Below, piece after piece: positions 1 to 8,973 of a stretch of 64,000 nucleotides of DNA; positions within the stretch are counted from its first letter, which is position 1; the number at the start of each line of letters is the position of its first letter. The stretch is from Mycobacterium sp. AZCC_0083 (GTDB lineage: Bacteria > Actinomycetota > Actinomycetes > Mycobacteriales > Mycobacteriaceae): NCBI RefSeq assembly GCF_014202335.1, contig NZ_JACHGP010000011.1, forward strand, positions 227,179 through 291,178. Reading direction: 5' to 3'. A model generated the notes under the pieces. It ran no database searches, was not told the origin of the DNA, and was given only the letters and a program-made list of their open reading frames with translations. The position numbers and the translations under genes are program-made.

Positions 1-1
1 T

Positions 2-139
2 CTGTCGGCGATCGTGACTCGACTACAGGCGGCAGGATCGGATCCCAACGACGTCATTGTCTTCTTCGGCGAGATCGACCGTGCCAGTAGCTCCTTCGGA
101 GGCGGGCGTCTAGCTCAGCCCGTCGAGGTGCGGCCCTGA
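2..139 (+). CDS. Tautomerase-family protein, C-terminal end (partial)
   Basis: The reading frame is open from the left edge and ends at a TGA. It encodes the last 45 residues of a protein whose start lies outside the window. The tail has the features of small 4-oxalocrotonate tautomerase-like proteins: a helix, then a strand of the type DVIVFFGEI, then the turn SSFGGG with the run of glycines common near the C-terminus of this family. Such enzymes use an N-terminal proline, which cannot be checked here. The assignment rests on this short tail only. Confidence 0.6.
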   Translation: MSAIVTRLQAAGSDPNDVIVFFGEIDRASSSFGGGRLAQPVEVRP

Positions 140-187
140 ACGCTCACTGACCCTTCGGTCACGAGCGGTAGTCAAAGGATTTGAGTC

Positions 188-1033
188 TCAGCCCGACGTC
201 ACGTCGTCATGATCCGTCGACACCGACAGGTCATGCCAGGCGGCCTGCTCGGCCGCGACCACCTGCAGCTTCTTCGCAACCGCGGCATAGGCGTCGCGGC
301 CGAGCTGGAGGCGCAACGGCGGTTCGGCAACGTCCCCGATGTGGACTATCGCTGCCGCTGCCTTGACCGGATCGCCCGGCTGGGCGTGGTTCACGTCCGT
401 CGCGGTGGTGCGCGTCGCGCCTGCGGTCTCGGCATAGTCGTCGATGATCGCCGCCTCGGTGTGCAGGCTGGACGCGTCGAGGAAGTCGGTCCGGAAATAG
501 CCGGGTTCCACGATGGTGACGGCGATCCCCAACGGTGCCAACTCGGCGGCGAGGGCTTCGGAGAACCCTTCGAGGGCGAACTTCGTTGAGCAGTAGACGC
601 CCCAGCCGGCCGCTCCGCCGAACCCGCCGATCGAGGAGATGTTGATGATCCGGCCGGACCGCTGCGCCCGCAGTGTCGGCAACACGGCTCGGATGACGTT
701 GAGAACACCGAAGACGTTCGTGTCGTAGACGGAACGCGCGGCCGCGTCGGATGCTTCCTCGGCGGCGCCCAGTAATCCTCGGCCTGCGTTGTTGACCACG
801 ACGTCGATCCGGCCGAACTTCTGGACGGCCGCGGCGACCGCTTCGGCGATCTGGGCTTCGTCGGTGACGTCGACGGCGACGGGAAGCACGCGGTCGCCGG
901 CATCTGGGAATCGGTCGGTGATGCCGGTGGTGTTGCGGGCCGTCGCGACGACTTCGTGGCCCGCGGCGAGGGCCTTGTCCACGATCTCGGCACCGAACCC
1001 GCGGGACGCGCCGGTAATGAACCACACACTCAT
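188..1033 (-). CDS. Short-chain dehydrogenase/reductase (SDR)
   Basis: A classical SDR of 281 residues, of the length usual for the family. The cofactor motif TGASRGFG is at residues 7-14, NNAG at 81-84, the catalytic serine at about 134 and the Y147-C-S-T-K151 dyad follows. It should be a cytoplasmic NAD(P)-dependent oxidoreductase; the substrate cannot be told from sequence. The ATG start was chosen because GGGAGAT lies just upstream and the Rossmann strand begins at once; an in-frame extension further upstream lacks such support. It diverges from the rhamnose operon across about 240 bp holding a LacI-type palindrome, so the regulator could affect both directions. Confidence 0.88.
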   Translation of the reverse strand: MSVWFITGASRGFGAEIVDKALAAGHEVVATARNTTGITDRFPDAGDRVLPVAVDVTDEAQIAEAVAAAVQKFGRIDVVVNNAGRGLLGAAEEASDAAARSVYDTNVFGVLNVIRAVLPTLRAQRSGRIINISSIGGFGGAAGWGVYCSTKFALEGFSEALAAELAPLGIAVTIVEPGYFRTDFLDASSLHTEAAIIDDYAETAGATRTTATDVNHAQPGDPVKAAAAIVHIGDVAEPPLRLQLGRDAYAAVAKKLQVVAAEQAAWHDLSVSTDHDDVTSG

Positions 1034-1155
1034 GTTCGGATCTCCCTCGGCGAAGACTGGCGGTGTCTCACTCGAATCTATGTCAGTGAATGGGGTCCAG
1101 GTGGAGTGTCGCAGGGGACGGTTTGGATGGCGCACGTCGAGCCGCGACGTCGGTG

Positions 1156-1185
1156 TTGACTTCGCATTGTAAAGGTGTCTATGGT
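1156..1185 (+). promoter_or_regulatory. Putative SigA-type promoter of the rhamnose operon
   Basis: TTGACT (-35-like) is followed after 18 bp by TATGGT, which matches four of six -10 positions. Transcription would begin about at the palindrome immediately downstream. Read by eye only. Confidence 0.45.
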
Positions 1186-1196
1186 CCAGATCACTT

Positions 1197-1212
1197 ATTG
1201 AAACGTTTCAAT
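1197..1212. promoter_or_regulatory. 16-bp perfect palindrome, LacI-family operator
   Basis: ATTGAAACGTTTCAAT is perfectly self-complementary and has the central CG and TGAAACGTTTCA core typical of LacI/GalR operators. It lies about 12 bp after the putative -10 and 60 bp before the rhamnose isomerase start. A LacI-family gene closes the same operon, so autoregulated repression relieved by a pathway intermediate is the likely arrangement (inference). Confidence 0.8.
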
Positions 1213-1271
1213 GCGGATCGGCACGGGCGTTGCCGCAAGCCCGGCGGCACCGCAATGGAGGTGATAGAGCG

Positions 1272-2420
1272 ATGAACGCGCTGCTGGACGACCTCGCCAT
1301 CGAGCTGCCGTCGTGGGCGTTCGGTAACTCCGGCACCCGATTCAAGGTGTTCGGCACGCCCGGGACTCCGCGCACGGTGCAGGAGAAGATTGCCGACGCC
1401 GCAACGGTGCACGGGTTCACCGGCATGGCTCCCACCGTCGCGCTGCACATCCCGTGGGACCGCGTCGACGACTACGCCGCACTGGGGGCCTACGCCCGCG
1501 AGCACGGTGTCGAGCTGGGCACCATCAACTCCAACACCTTCCAGGACGACGACTACAAGTTCGGCAGTCTGACCCATACCGACAAGGCCGTTCGGCAGAA
1601 GGCGATCGACCACCACCTGGCTTGCATCGAGATCATGGACCAGACGGGATCGCGGGACCTGAAGATCTGGCTGGCCGACGGCACCAATTACCCGGGCCAG
1701 GGCGACATCCGCGGCAGGCAAGACCGGTTGGCCGAATCGCTGTCCACCATCTATCAGCACATCGGCGAAGGCCAACGGATGGTGTTGGAGTACAAGTTCT
1801 TCGAGCCGGCGACGTACATGACCGACGTACCCGACTGGGGCACCGCCTATGCCCAGGTCTCCGCCCTTGGTGACCGGGCAATGGTCTGCCTGGACACCGG
1901 GCACCACGCACCGGGCACCAACATCGAGTTCATCGTCGCGCAGCTGCTGCGGTTGGGCCGGCTCGGGTCGTTCGACTTCAATTCGCGCTTCTACGCCGAC
2001 GACGACCTGATTGTCGGTGCGGCCGATCCGTTCCAACTGTTCCGCATCATGTTCGAGGTCATCCGCGGTGGCGGGCTGGAGTCCGGATCGGGTCTGGCGT
2101 TGATGCTCGACCAGTGTCACAACGTGGAGGCCAAGATTCCCGGTCAGATCCGCTCGGTGCTGAACGTCGCCGAGATGACCGCTCGCGCGCTGCTGGTCGA
2201 CACCGCCGCGCTGGCCGCGGCGCAGGACGCGGGCGACGTGCTGAGCGCCAACGGCATCTTCATGGACGCCTTCTATACCGACGTCCGTCCCGCGATGGCA
2301 CAGTGGCGCGCCGAGCGCGGCCTTCCCGAGTACCCGATGCGGGCGTTCGCCGAATCCGGATATCAGCAGGCCATCGACGCCGAGCGCGTCGGAGGTACAC
2401 AGTCCTCCTGGGGAGCATGA
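1272..2420 (+). CDS. rhaI: L-rhamnose isomerase (RhaI type)
   Basis: Likely converts L-rhamnose to L-rhamnulose in the cytoplasm, the first step of phosphorylative rhamnose breakdown. At 382 residues it matches the Pseudomonas-type TIM-barrel isomerases rather than the E. coli RhaA family. Acidic and histidine residues expected for the metal site appear in VLEYKFFEP, CLDTGHH and FDFNSRFYADDD. The start is set by a strong GGAGGTGAT six bases before the ATG. The next gene, the aldolase/dehydrogenase, starts two bases after this stop. A kinase, lactate dehydrogenase and regulator follow, which supports rhamnose over other sugars. Confidence 0.88.
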   Translation: MNALLDDLAIELPSWAFGNSGTRFKVFGTPGTPRTVQEKIADAATVHGFTGMAPTVALHIPWDRVDDYAALGAYAREHGVELGTINSNTFQDDDYKFGSLTHTDKAVRQKAIDHHLACIEIMDQTGSRDLKIWLADGTNYPGQGDIRGRQDRLAESLSTIYQHIGEGQRMVLEYKFFEPATYMTDVPDWGTAYAQVSALGDRAMVCLDTGHHAPGTNIEFIVAQLLRLGRLGSFDFNSRFYADDDLIVGAADPFQLFRIMFEVIRGGGLESGSGLALMLDQCHNVEAKIPGQIRSVLNVAEMTARALLVDTAALAAAQDAGDVLSANGIFMDAFYTDVRPAMAQWRAERGLPEYPMRAFAESGYQQAIDAERVGGTQSSWGA

Positions 2421-2421
2421 C

Positions 2422-4470
2422 ATGACGAACCCGACCGTCGCCGAGCTGATCGCCCGGTCCAACCGGCTGGGCAACGATCCGCGCAACACCAACTACGCGG
2501 GTGGCAACACCTCGGCCAAGGGCATCGAGGTCGACCCCGTCACCGGTGATCCAGTGGATCTGCTGTGGGTCAAGGGATCCGGCGGAGACCTGGGCACCCT
2601 GACCGAGGGCGGCCTCGCGGTGCTGAGGCTGGACCGCATGCGGGCTCTAGTCGATGTATACCCCGGCGTCGAGCGCGAGGACGAGATGGTGGCGGCGTTC
2701 GACTACTGCCTGCACGGCAGGGGAGGCGCCGCGCCGTCGATCGACACCGCGATGCACGGCCTGGTGGACGCCGCGCATGTCGATCATCTGCACCCCGATT
2801 CCGGAATCGCGCTGGCGACCGCGGCCGACGGGGAGGCGCTGACCAAACAGATCTTCGGCGATCGCGTGGTCTGGGTGCCGTGGCGTCGGCCCGGATTCCA
2901 ACTCGGGCGCGACATCTCGGACATCAAGGCGCGCAACCCCCAGGCCATCGGGACCATCCTGGGCGGGCACGGCATCACCGCGTGGGGCGACACGTCGGCA
3001 GCGGCGGAGGCGCACTCGCTGGAGATCATCGAGACCGCGCAACGCTACATCGACGCCAACGGGCGTCCGCAACCGTTCGGCGCGCCACTCGCCGGCTTCG
3101 GCGCCCTACCCGACGAGCAGCGTCGCTCCAAGGCCGCCGAACTGGCGCCGTTCATCCGCGGCCTCGCATCGACGGACCGCCCACAGGTGGGGCACTTCAC
3201 CGACGATCCCCGCGTGCTGGAGTTCCTGGCGAGCACCGAGCATCGCCGGCTCGCGGCGCTGGGTACCAGCTGCCCCGACCACTTCCTGCGTACCAAGGTC
3301 AAGCCGATGGTGCTCGACTTGCCAGCCGACGCCTCGGTCGACGACTCTCGCACGCGCCTGGCCGCGCTCCACGAGGCGTATCGCGCGGACTATCAGGCCT
3401 ACTACGGCCGGCACGCATCCGACGACAGCCCGGCGATCCGGGGCGCCGACCCGGCGATCGTGTTGGTCCCCGGTATCGGGATGTTCAGCTACGGCAAGGA
3501 CAAGCAGACCGCGCGCGTGGCAAGTGAGTTCTTTCTGAACGCCATCAACGTGATGCGCGGCGCCGAATCGATCTCGACGTACGCCCCGATCGACGAAGCG
3601 GAGAAGTTCCGCATCGAGTACTGGGCGCTGGAGGAGGCGAAGCTTGCCCGGATGCCCAAGCCGAAGCCGTTGGCCACGCGCATTGCGCTCATCACCGGCG
3701 CCGCCTCCGGGATCGGCAAGGCCATCGCGACGCGCCTCGCCGCCGAGGGGGCGTGCATCGTCATCGCCGACCTCGATGCCGGGAAGGCTGAGGCCGCTGC
3801 CTCAGAAATCAGAGATGCGATCGGCTCCGCTGATATCGCGGTCGGCATCGCCGCCGACGTGACCGACGAGTGCGCGATCCAGGCCGCGGTCGATGCGTGC
3901 GTGCTCGCGTTCGGCGGCATCGACATCGTCGTGAACAACGCAGGCCTGTCTCTGTCGAAGTCGCTGCTGGAGACCACTGCCGAGGATTGGGATCTGCAGC
4001 ACAACGTGATGGCCCGAGGATCGTTCCTGGTGTCCAAGGCCGCGGCACGGGCGCTGATCGACCAGAAGCTCGGCGGCGACATCATCTACATCTCGTCCAA
4101 GAACTCGGTGTTCGCCGGGCCCAACAACATTGCCTACTCGGCGACCAAGGCCGACCAGGCCCACCAGGTGAGGCTGCTGGCTGCCGAACTCGGCGTGCAC
4201 GGCATCAAGGTCAACGGGATCAATCCCGACGGGGTGGTCCGTGGCTCGGGCATCTTCGCTGGCGGCTGGGGCGCCAAGCGGGCAGCCGTCTACGGCGTCC
4301 CCGAGGAGGACCTCGGCAAGTACTACGCGCAGCGCACCTTGCTCAAACGTGAAGTGCTGCCGGAGAACATCGCCAATGCCGCCTTCGCGCTGTGTACGTC
4401 GGACTTCTCCCACACGACCGGCATGCACGTGCCGGTGGACGCGGGTGTGGCGGCCGCATTCCTCCGATGA
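2422..4470 (+). CDS. rhaD: Bifunctional rhamnulose-1-phosphate aldolase / short-chain dehydrogenase
   Basis: A 682-residue fusion. The N-terminal part is a class II aldolase with clustered zinc ligands at His119, His122 and His124 (HVDHLHPD). The C-terminal part is an SDR with TGAASGIG from about residue 425 and the Y572-S-A-T-K576 dyad. The family cleaves rhamnulose-1-phosphate to dihydroxyacetone phosphate and L-lactaldehyde; the SDR half is thought to oxidise the lactaldehyde. This fits the lactate dehydrogenase two genes on. Full length, no missing catalytic residue seen. Confidence 0.88.
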   Translation: MTNPTVAELIARSNRLGNDPRNTNYAGGNTSAKGIEVDPVTGDPVDLLWVKGSGGDLGTLTEGGLAVLRLDRMRALVDVYPGVEREDEMVAAFDYCLHGRGGAAPSIDTAMHGLVDAAHVDHLHPDSGIALATAADGEALTKQIFGDRVVWVPWRRPGFQLGRDISDIKARNPQAIGTILGGHGITAWGDTSAAAEAHSLEIIETAQRYIDANGRPQPFGAPLAGFGALPDEQRRSKAAELAPFIRGLASTDRPQVGHFTDDPRVLEFLASTEHRRLAALGTSCPDHFLRTKVKPMVLDLPADASVDDSRTRLAALHEAYRADYQAYYGRHASDDSPAIRGADPAIVLVPGIGMFSYGKDKQTARVASEFFLNAINVMRGAESISTYAPIDEAEKFRIEYWALEEAKLARMPKPKPLATRIALITGAASGIGKAIATRLAAEGACIVIADLDAGKAEAAASEIRDAIGSADIAVGIAADVTDECAIQAAVDACVLAFGGIDIVVNNAGLSLSKSLLETTAEDWDLQHNVMARGSFLVSKAAARALIDQKLGGDIIYISSKNSVFAGPNNIAYSATKADQAHQVRLLAAELGVHGIKVNGINPDGVVRGSGIFAGGWGAKRAAVYGVPEEDLGKYYAQRTLLKREVLPENIANAAFALCTSDFSHTTGMHVPVDAGVAAAFLR

Positions 4471-4492
4471 GCGTCTTCGCGAGGATCCGACG

Positions 4493-5935
4493 GTGACATC
4501 GGCTCGGTTCGTCGCGGTCGACCTCGGCGCCACCAGCGGCCGGGTCATCCTCGCCGACATCGGTCCCGGCTCGCTGAAACTGCGTTCCCTGCACCGCTTC
4601 TCCAATGATCCGGTGTACCTGTGGAACGGGGAACGCACCGCCATGCATTGGGATCTTCCTGGACTGTTCGCTCAGGTGTGCACGGGGCTCGCCGAGGGGC
4701 AGCGCGCCGCCGACGACCTGACGAGCGTTGGAGTTGACTCGTGGGCCGTCGACTACGGCCTGCTGCGGGAGGGAAGGCTGCTCGGGCTGCCCCACAACTA
4801 CCGCGACGCCAGGTGCGCATTCGGCGCCGACGCGGTGCACGCGACGCTCACCCAGGAGCGGATCTTCGCCCGAAACGGTCTGCAGTTCCTGAACTTCAAC
4901 ACGATGTTCCAGTTGGCGGCCGACCGCGCCGCCGGTCTTCTGGACCTGGCAGACGCCGCGCTGCTGGTGCCCGATCTGATCGGCTACTGGCTGACCGGCC
5001 GCAGCGCCACCGAACGCACCAACGCCTCGACCACCGGTCTGCTGGGCATCGACGGGCGGTGGGACCACGAACTCGAGACGATGCTCGGCCTTCCTGGTCT
5101 CTTCCCCCAGCTCACGGAACCGGGCACCGAACTCGGGACGGTACTACCGGAGCTAGCCGCACGGGCCGGCCTGCACGATGGGCTGAAGGTGACGACGGTG
5201 GCATCGCACGACACCGCCTCGGCCGTTGTTGCGGTACCGATGCGCGCTGAGTCGGCCGCCTACGTCTCCTGTGGCACGTGGGCCCTGGTCGGGGTGGAAC
5301 TGGATCGCCCGATCGTCAACGAGGCGGCGCGTACCGCGAACTTCACCAACGAGGTGGGTGCCGACGGGCGAATCCGGTTCCTGCGCAACGTGATGGGGCT
5401 GTGGGTGCTGAGCGAGACGGTTCGGCACTGGGAGCGCGACGGGTCACCCGTCGACCTCCCGTTGCTGCTCGAGCAGGCTGCCGCCTGCCCGCCGATGGAC
5501 GTGTTCGAAGCCGACGACCCACGCTTCATCGATCCCGGTGACGTCCCCGACCGCATCCGCGGCTGGTACGCCGAGCGTGGGTTGCGCGCTCCCGAGAGCA
5601 GGCCCGAGATGGCCCGCGCGATCGTGGTCAGTCTTGCGGCGGGGTTCGCCCGTGGGGTGGAGCAGGCAGCGGCGCTGTCGGGGGTTCCGGTGGATACCGT
5701 GCACCTGGTGGGCGGCGGGGCCCGTAACCGGTTGTTGTGCCAGCTGGTCGCCGATCACATGGGCAGGCCAGTGGTTGCCGGTCCCGTGGAGGCCACGGCG
5801 ATCGGTAACGTACTGATCCAAGCCCGGGCGCACGGCGTGCTGAGCGGCGATCTGGACCAGCTGCGCGGCACCATGGCGACCGCGTTGCCCACTGAACGCT
5901 TTGAGCCGCAACGGACCCCGGCGGGAAGGGCCTGA
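4493..5935 (+). CDS. rhaB: Rhamnulokinase (FGGY family)
   Basis: Phosphorylates L-rhamnulose with ATP. The 480-residue protein has the N-terminal phosphate loop VDLGATSGRV, the rhamnulokinase-like GVDSWAVDYGLL, and the C-terminal adenosine region VGGGARNRLLCQ followed by EATAIGN. Length agrees with the family (about 490). GTG was chosen as start because GAGGA lies seven bases upstream and the first beta strand begins at once; the in-frame codons further upstream encode only antisense-like residues inside the previous gene. It is 22 bp after the aldolase stop and two bases before the next ATG. Confidence 0.87.
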   Translation: MTSARFVAVDLGATSGRVILADIGPGSLKLRSLHRFSNDPVYLWNGERTAMHWDLPGLFAQVCTGLAEGQRAADDLTSVGVDSWAVDYGLLREGRLLGLPHNYRDARCAFGADAVHATLTQERIFARNGLQFLNFNTMFQLAADRAAGLLDLADAALLVPDLIGYWLTGRSATERTNASTTGLLGIDGRWDHELETMLGLPGLFPQLTEPGTELGTVLPELAARAGLHDGLKVTTVASHDTASAVVAVPMRAESAAYVSCGTWALVGVELDRPIVNEAARTANFTNEVGADGRIRFLRNVMGLWVLSETVRHWERDGSPVDLPLLLEQAAACPPMDVFEADDPRFIDPGDVPDRIRGWYAERGLRAPESRPEMARAIVVSLAAGFARGVEQAAALSGVPVDTVHLVGGGARNRLLCQLVADHMGRPVVAGPVEATAIGNVLIQARAHGVLSGDLDQLRGTMATALPTERFEPQRTPAGRA

Positions 5936-5936
5936 C

Positions 5937-7172
5937 ATGAAGCGAAGACTACCGAGCAGGCACGACCTCGCGCCGCTCGTGCAGTTCAAGAAACCGGAGT
6001 TCGACGCCAAGAAGCGCAGGCTCGACAAGGCGCTGACGATCGAGGATCTGCGCCGCATCGCCAAGCGACGCACCCCCCGTGCCGCCTTCGACTACACCGA
6101 CGGGTCGGCGGAGGCGGAGTTGTCCATCGCCCGCGCCCGGCAGGCGTTCGAGGACATCGAGTTCCACCCGGCCATCCTGCGCGACGTGTCGACGGTGGAC
6201 ACCGGCTGGGACGTCCTTGGCGCCCCTGTCGCCATGCCGTTCGGCATCGCGCCCACCGGGTTCACCAGGATGATGCACACCGAAGGCGAGATCGCGGGCG
6301 CCCGGGCCGCCGCACGGGCCGGCATCCCGTACACGCTGTCGACCATGGGCACCACGTCCATCGAGGACGTCAAGGCAGCGAACCCCCTTGGCCGCAACTG
6401 GTTTCAGCTGTACATGTGGAAGGACCGCGACCGTTCGATGGCGCTCGTCGAGCGCGCCGTCGCCGCGGGATACGACACCCTGCTGGTCACGGTCGACGTC
6501 CCGGTGGCCGGCGCGCGGCTGCGCGACAAGCGCAACGGCATGTCGATCCCGCCGGGACTCACGCTGGGCACCATCGCCAATGCCCTGCCCCGGCCGCAAT
6601 GGTGGATCGACTTCCTCACCACCGAGCCGCTGGCGTTCGCATCGCTGGACCGGTGGTCGGGAACGGTCGCCGAACTGCTGGACACCATGTTCGATCCGAC
6701 GGTCACGTTCGACGACCTGGCCTGGCTCAAGTCGCAGTGGCCGGGGAAGTTCGTGGTGAAGGGCATCCAGACGGTGGCCGATGCGCGTGCGGTCACCGAC
6801 CTGGGCGTCGACGGCATCCTGTTGTCCAATCACGGTGGGCGGCAACTTGATCGAGCCCCCATCCCGTTCCACCTGCTGCCCGCGGTCGCCGCGGAGGTGG
6901 GCAGTGACGTCGAGATCCTGCTGGACACCGGGATCATGTCGGGTGCCGACGTGGTGGCGGCGATCGCGATGGGTGCGCGGTTCACGCTGATCGGCCGCGC
7001 GTACCTGTACGGGTTGATGGCCGGGGGTGAGACCGGTGTGGATCGCGCCATCGAGATCCTGTCCGGCCAGGTGGAGCGGACCATGCGGCTCCTCGGGGTC
7101 ACGTGCCTCCAGGAGCTGACCCCGGCGCACGTCACGCAGTTGACGCGGTTGCCGCCGCGACCGAGGTCGTAG
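5937..7172 (+). CDS. lldD: FMN-dependent L-lactate dehydrogenase / alpha-hydroxy acid oxidase family
   Basis: A 411-residue TIM-barrel flavoprotein that oxidises L-lactate (or a related 2-hydroxy acid) to pyruvate. The signature SNHGGRQLD holds the catalytic His299 and the substrate-binding arginine; IAPTGFTRM and the STMGTTS stretch fit the FMN site. In the operon it would consume the lactate made from lactaldehyde by the aldolase/dehydrogenase, so the pathway ends at pyruvate. Mycobacterial LldD2-type proteins have the same length. The ATG lies one base after the kinase stop. Confidence 0.85.
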   Translation: MKRRLPSRHDLAPLVQFKKPEFDAKKRRLDKALTIEDLRRIAKRRTPRAAFDYTDGSAEAELSIARARQAFEDIEFHPAILRDVSTVDTGWDVLGAPVAMPFGIAPTGFTRMMHTEGEIAGARAAARAGIPYTLSTMGTTSIEDVKAANPLGRNWFQLYMWKDRDRSMALVERAVAAGYDTLLVTVDVPVAGARLRDKRNGMSIPPGLTLGTIANALPRPQWWIDFLTTEPLAFASLDRWSGTVAELLDTMFDPTVTFDDLAWLKSQWPGKFVVKGIQTVADARAVTDLGVDGILLSNHGGRQLDRAPIPFHLLPAVAAEVGSDVEILLDTGIMSGADVVAAIAMGARFTLIGRAYLYGLMAGGETGVDRAIEILSGQVERTMRLLGVTCLQELTPAHVTQLTRLPPRPRS

Positions 7173-7177
7173 GTCCG

Positions 7178-8182
7178 TTGGCGATCGTGGGGATCCGTGA
7201 CGTGGCGGCGGAGGCGTCGGTATCGGTGGGGACGGTCTCCAACGTGCTGAACGCGCCGGAGCGGGTCGCGCCTGCCACGGTGGCCCGCGTCCATGCGGCC
7301 ATCGAGCGGCTTGGTTTCGTCCGCAATGACGCGGCTCGTCAGTTGCGTGCGGGACGGTCGAGGTGCGTAGGCCTGCTGGTACTCGACGTGGGCAACCCCT
7401 TCTTCACCGACGTGGCCCGGGCCGCCGAAAGACGCGCCGCGGGACATGATCTGGTGGTGCTGCTCGGCACCTCCGACGACGATGCACAGCGCGAGCGGGC
7501 CTATCTGGACACGTTCGACGAGCAGCGGGTGTTCGGCCTGCTGATCTCGCCGGTGAGCGACGATCTGGACCGGGTCCGTGCGCTGCACGGCCGCGGCGTC
7601 CCCGTGGTCCTGCTGGATCGCGATGGCACAGGAACCCCATTTCCGTCGGTGGCGGTCGACGACGTCGCGGGCGGCAGGCTGGCCGTGCGCCATCTGTGCG
7701 AGCGGGGTCGCCGTCGCCTGGCCTACGTGGGCGGTCCCTCGGGGCTTCGTCAGATCACCGACCGTCTCGCAGGGGCGCGCGCCGCTGTGGCGGAGTTCCC
7801 GGGCGTGTCCCTGGAGGTGATCCCGACCGATGAGCCGAGCGTGTTGGCCGGACGCGCTGCGGGAGAGCGGCTTTCGGTGTGCGCGCCTGGGCATCGGCCC
7901 GACGCGGCGTTCTGCGCCAATGACCTGCTGGCGATCGGGTTGCTGCAGGGCTTGACGGGTGGCGGGCTGCGCGTGCCCGACGACGTGGCGCTCATCGGCT
8001 ATGACGACATCGACTTCGCGCGTTCCTCGGGGGTACCGCTGTCGTCGATCCGGCAGCCCAGCAGTGACATCGGCACGACGGCGATCGAGCTGTTGATCGC
8101 CGCGGCCGGCGCGCCGGCGGCCGCGCCGCGCCACGTGGTGTTCCGGCCGGAGTTGGTGGCGCGGGCGTCGACCGCTACGTGA
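7178..8182 (+). CDS. LacI-family transcriptional regulator of rhamnose genes
   Basis: N-terminal helix-turn-helix IRDVAAEASVSVGTVSNVL with the LacI hinge (AARQLRAGRS), then a periplasmic-binding-protein-like effector domain with VDDVAGGRLA and FCANDLLAIGLLQG. About 334 residues. The start is uncertain: TTG was chosen, a GTG nine bases later is equally possible, and earlier in-frame starts would overlap the lactate dehydrogenase gene. It most likely binds the 16-bp palindrome before the isomerase gene and represses its own operon. Confidence 0.82.
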   Translation: MAIVGIRDVAAEASVSVGTVSNVLNAPERVAPATVARVHAAIERLGFVRNDAARQLRAGRSRCVGLLVLDVGNPFFTDVARAAERRAAGHDLVVLLGTSDDDAQRERAYLDTFDEQRVFGLLISPVSDDLDRVRALHGRGVPVVLLDRDGTGTPFPSVAVDDVAGGRLAVRHLCERGRRRLAYVGGPSGLRQITDRLAGARAAVAEFPGVSLEVIPTDEPSVLAGRAAGERLSVCAPGHRPDAAFCANDLLAIGLLQGLTGGGLRVPDDVALIGYDDIDFARSSGVPLSSIRQPSSDIGTTAIELLIAAAGAPAAAPRHVVFRPELVARASTAT

Positions 8183-8188
8183 TGGTCG

Positions 8189-8950
8189 CTACTTGATGGT
8201 GTAGCCGCCGTCGACCACGAGGTCGGCGCCGTTCACCATCGCCGCGGCATCGGAGACGAGAAATATTGCGGCAGCAGCGATCTCGTCAGGGTAGGCGAAC
8301 CTGCCCGTGGGGATCAGCTTCTTCAGTGCGTCGCCCTTGGGGTTGTCCCACGCCTTTACCCCGAGATCGGTGAGCACCACGGTGGGGGAGATGGTGTTGA
8401 CGCGGATCCCGCGGGGTGCCCACTCGGCAGCCAGCACCTTGGACAGCCCGACGACACCGAACTTCGATGCGCAGTAGGCCACGTGCTGGTCGATCGCGAC
8501 GGTGGCGGCTTGCGACGCCATGTTGACGATGACCCCGCCGCCCGCCGCGAGCATGTGCCGTCCCACGGTCTGGTGCATCAGGAACGTGCCCTTGAGGTTG
8601 ACCGCGATGGTCGAGTCCCAGTCCGACAGCGACAGGTCCTCGGCAGGGGCAAGCCTGGCGATTCCGGCGCTGTTGACCAGTACGTCGATGCGACCGAACT
8701 CGTCGACGACCGCATCGACCGTTCTGGTGATGTCGTCGGGATCGCCTACGTTGCAGGCGAATCCACGGCTGCCGGGGAGTCGGGAGGCCAGTTCGGCTGC
8801 GCCGTCCTCGTTGAGATCGACCGCGGCGATCGTGGCGCCCTTGGTCGAGTAGGCCCCGGCGATGGCCGCGCCGATGCCCGACGCCGCGCCGGTCACCAGC
8901 GCCACCTTGCCGTCGAGCCGGAAGTCGAAGTCCACCTTGGGCCCTGACAC
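8189..8950 (-). CDS. SDR-family dehydrogenase
   Basis: A 253-residue classical SDR: TGAASGIG at residues 20-27, NSAG in place of NNAG, and the YCASK dyad. The tail VNGADLVVDGGY is usual for sugar or polyol dehydrogenases of this family. GTG start supported by GGAGAGGA just upstream. It converges on the LacI gene with six bases between the stops. Directly upstream lies the stub of a SorC sugar-responsive regulator, so it probably belonged to a lost sugar or polyol operon (inference). Substrate unknown. Confidence 0.85.
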   Translation of the reverse strand: MSGPKVDFDFRLDGKVALVTGAASGIGAAIAGAYSTKGATIAAVDLNEDGAAELASRLPGSRGFACNVGDPDDITRTVDAVVDEFGRIDVLVNSAGIARLAPAEDLSLSDWDSTIAVNLKGTFLMHQTVGRHMLAAGGGVIVNMASQAATVAIDQHVAYCASKFGVVGLSKVLAAEWAPRGIRVNTISPTVVLTDLGVKAWDNPKGDALKKLIPTGRFAYPDEIAAAAIFLVSDAAAMVNGADLVVDGGYTIK

Positions 8951-8973
8951 GTCGTCGATCCTCTCCGTTCGGG

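Noticed and set aside
1191..2492. Long open frame antisense to rhaI
   Set aside because: Lies opposite the strongly supported isomerase; composition is that of a GC-rich shadow, no family motif.
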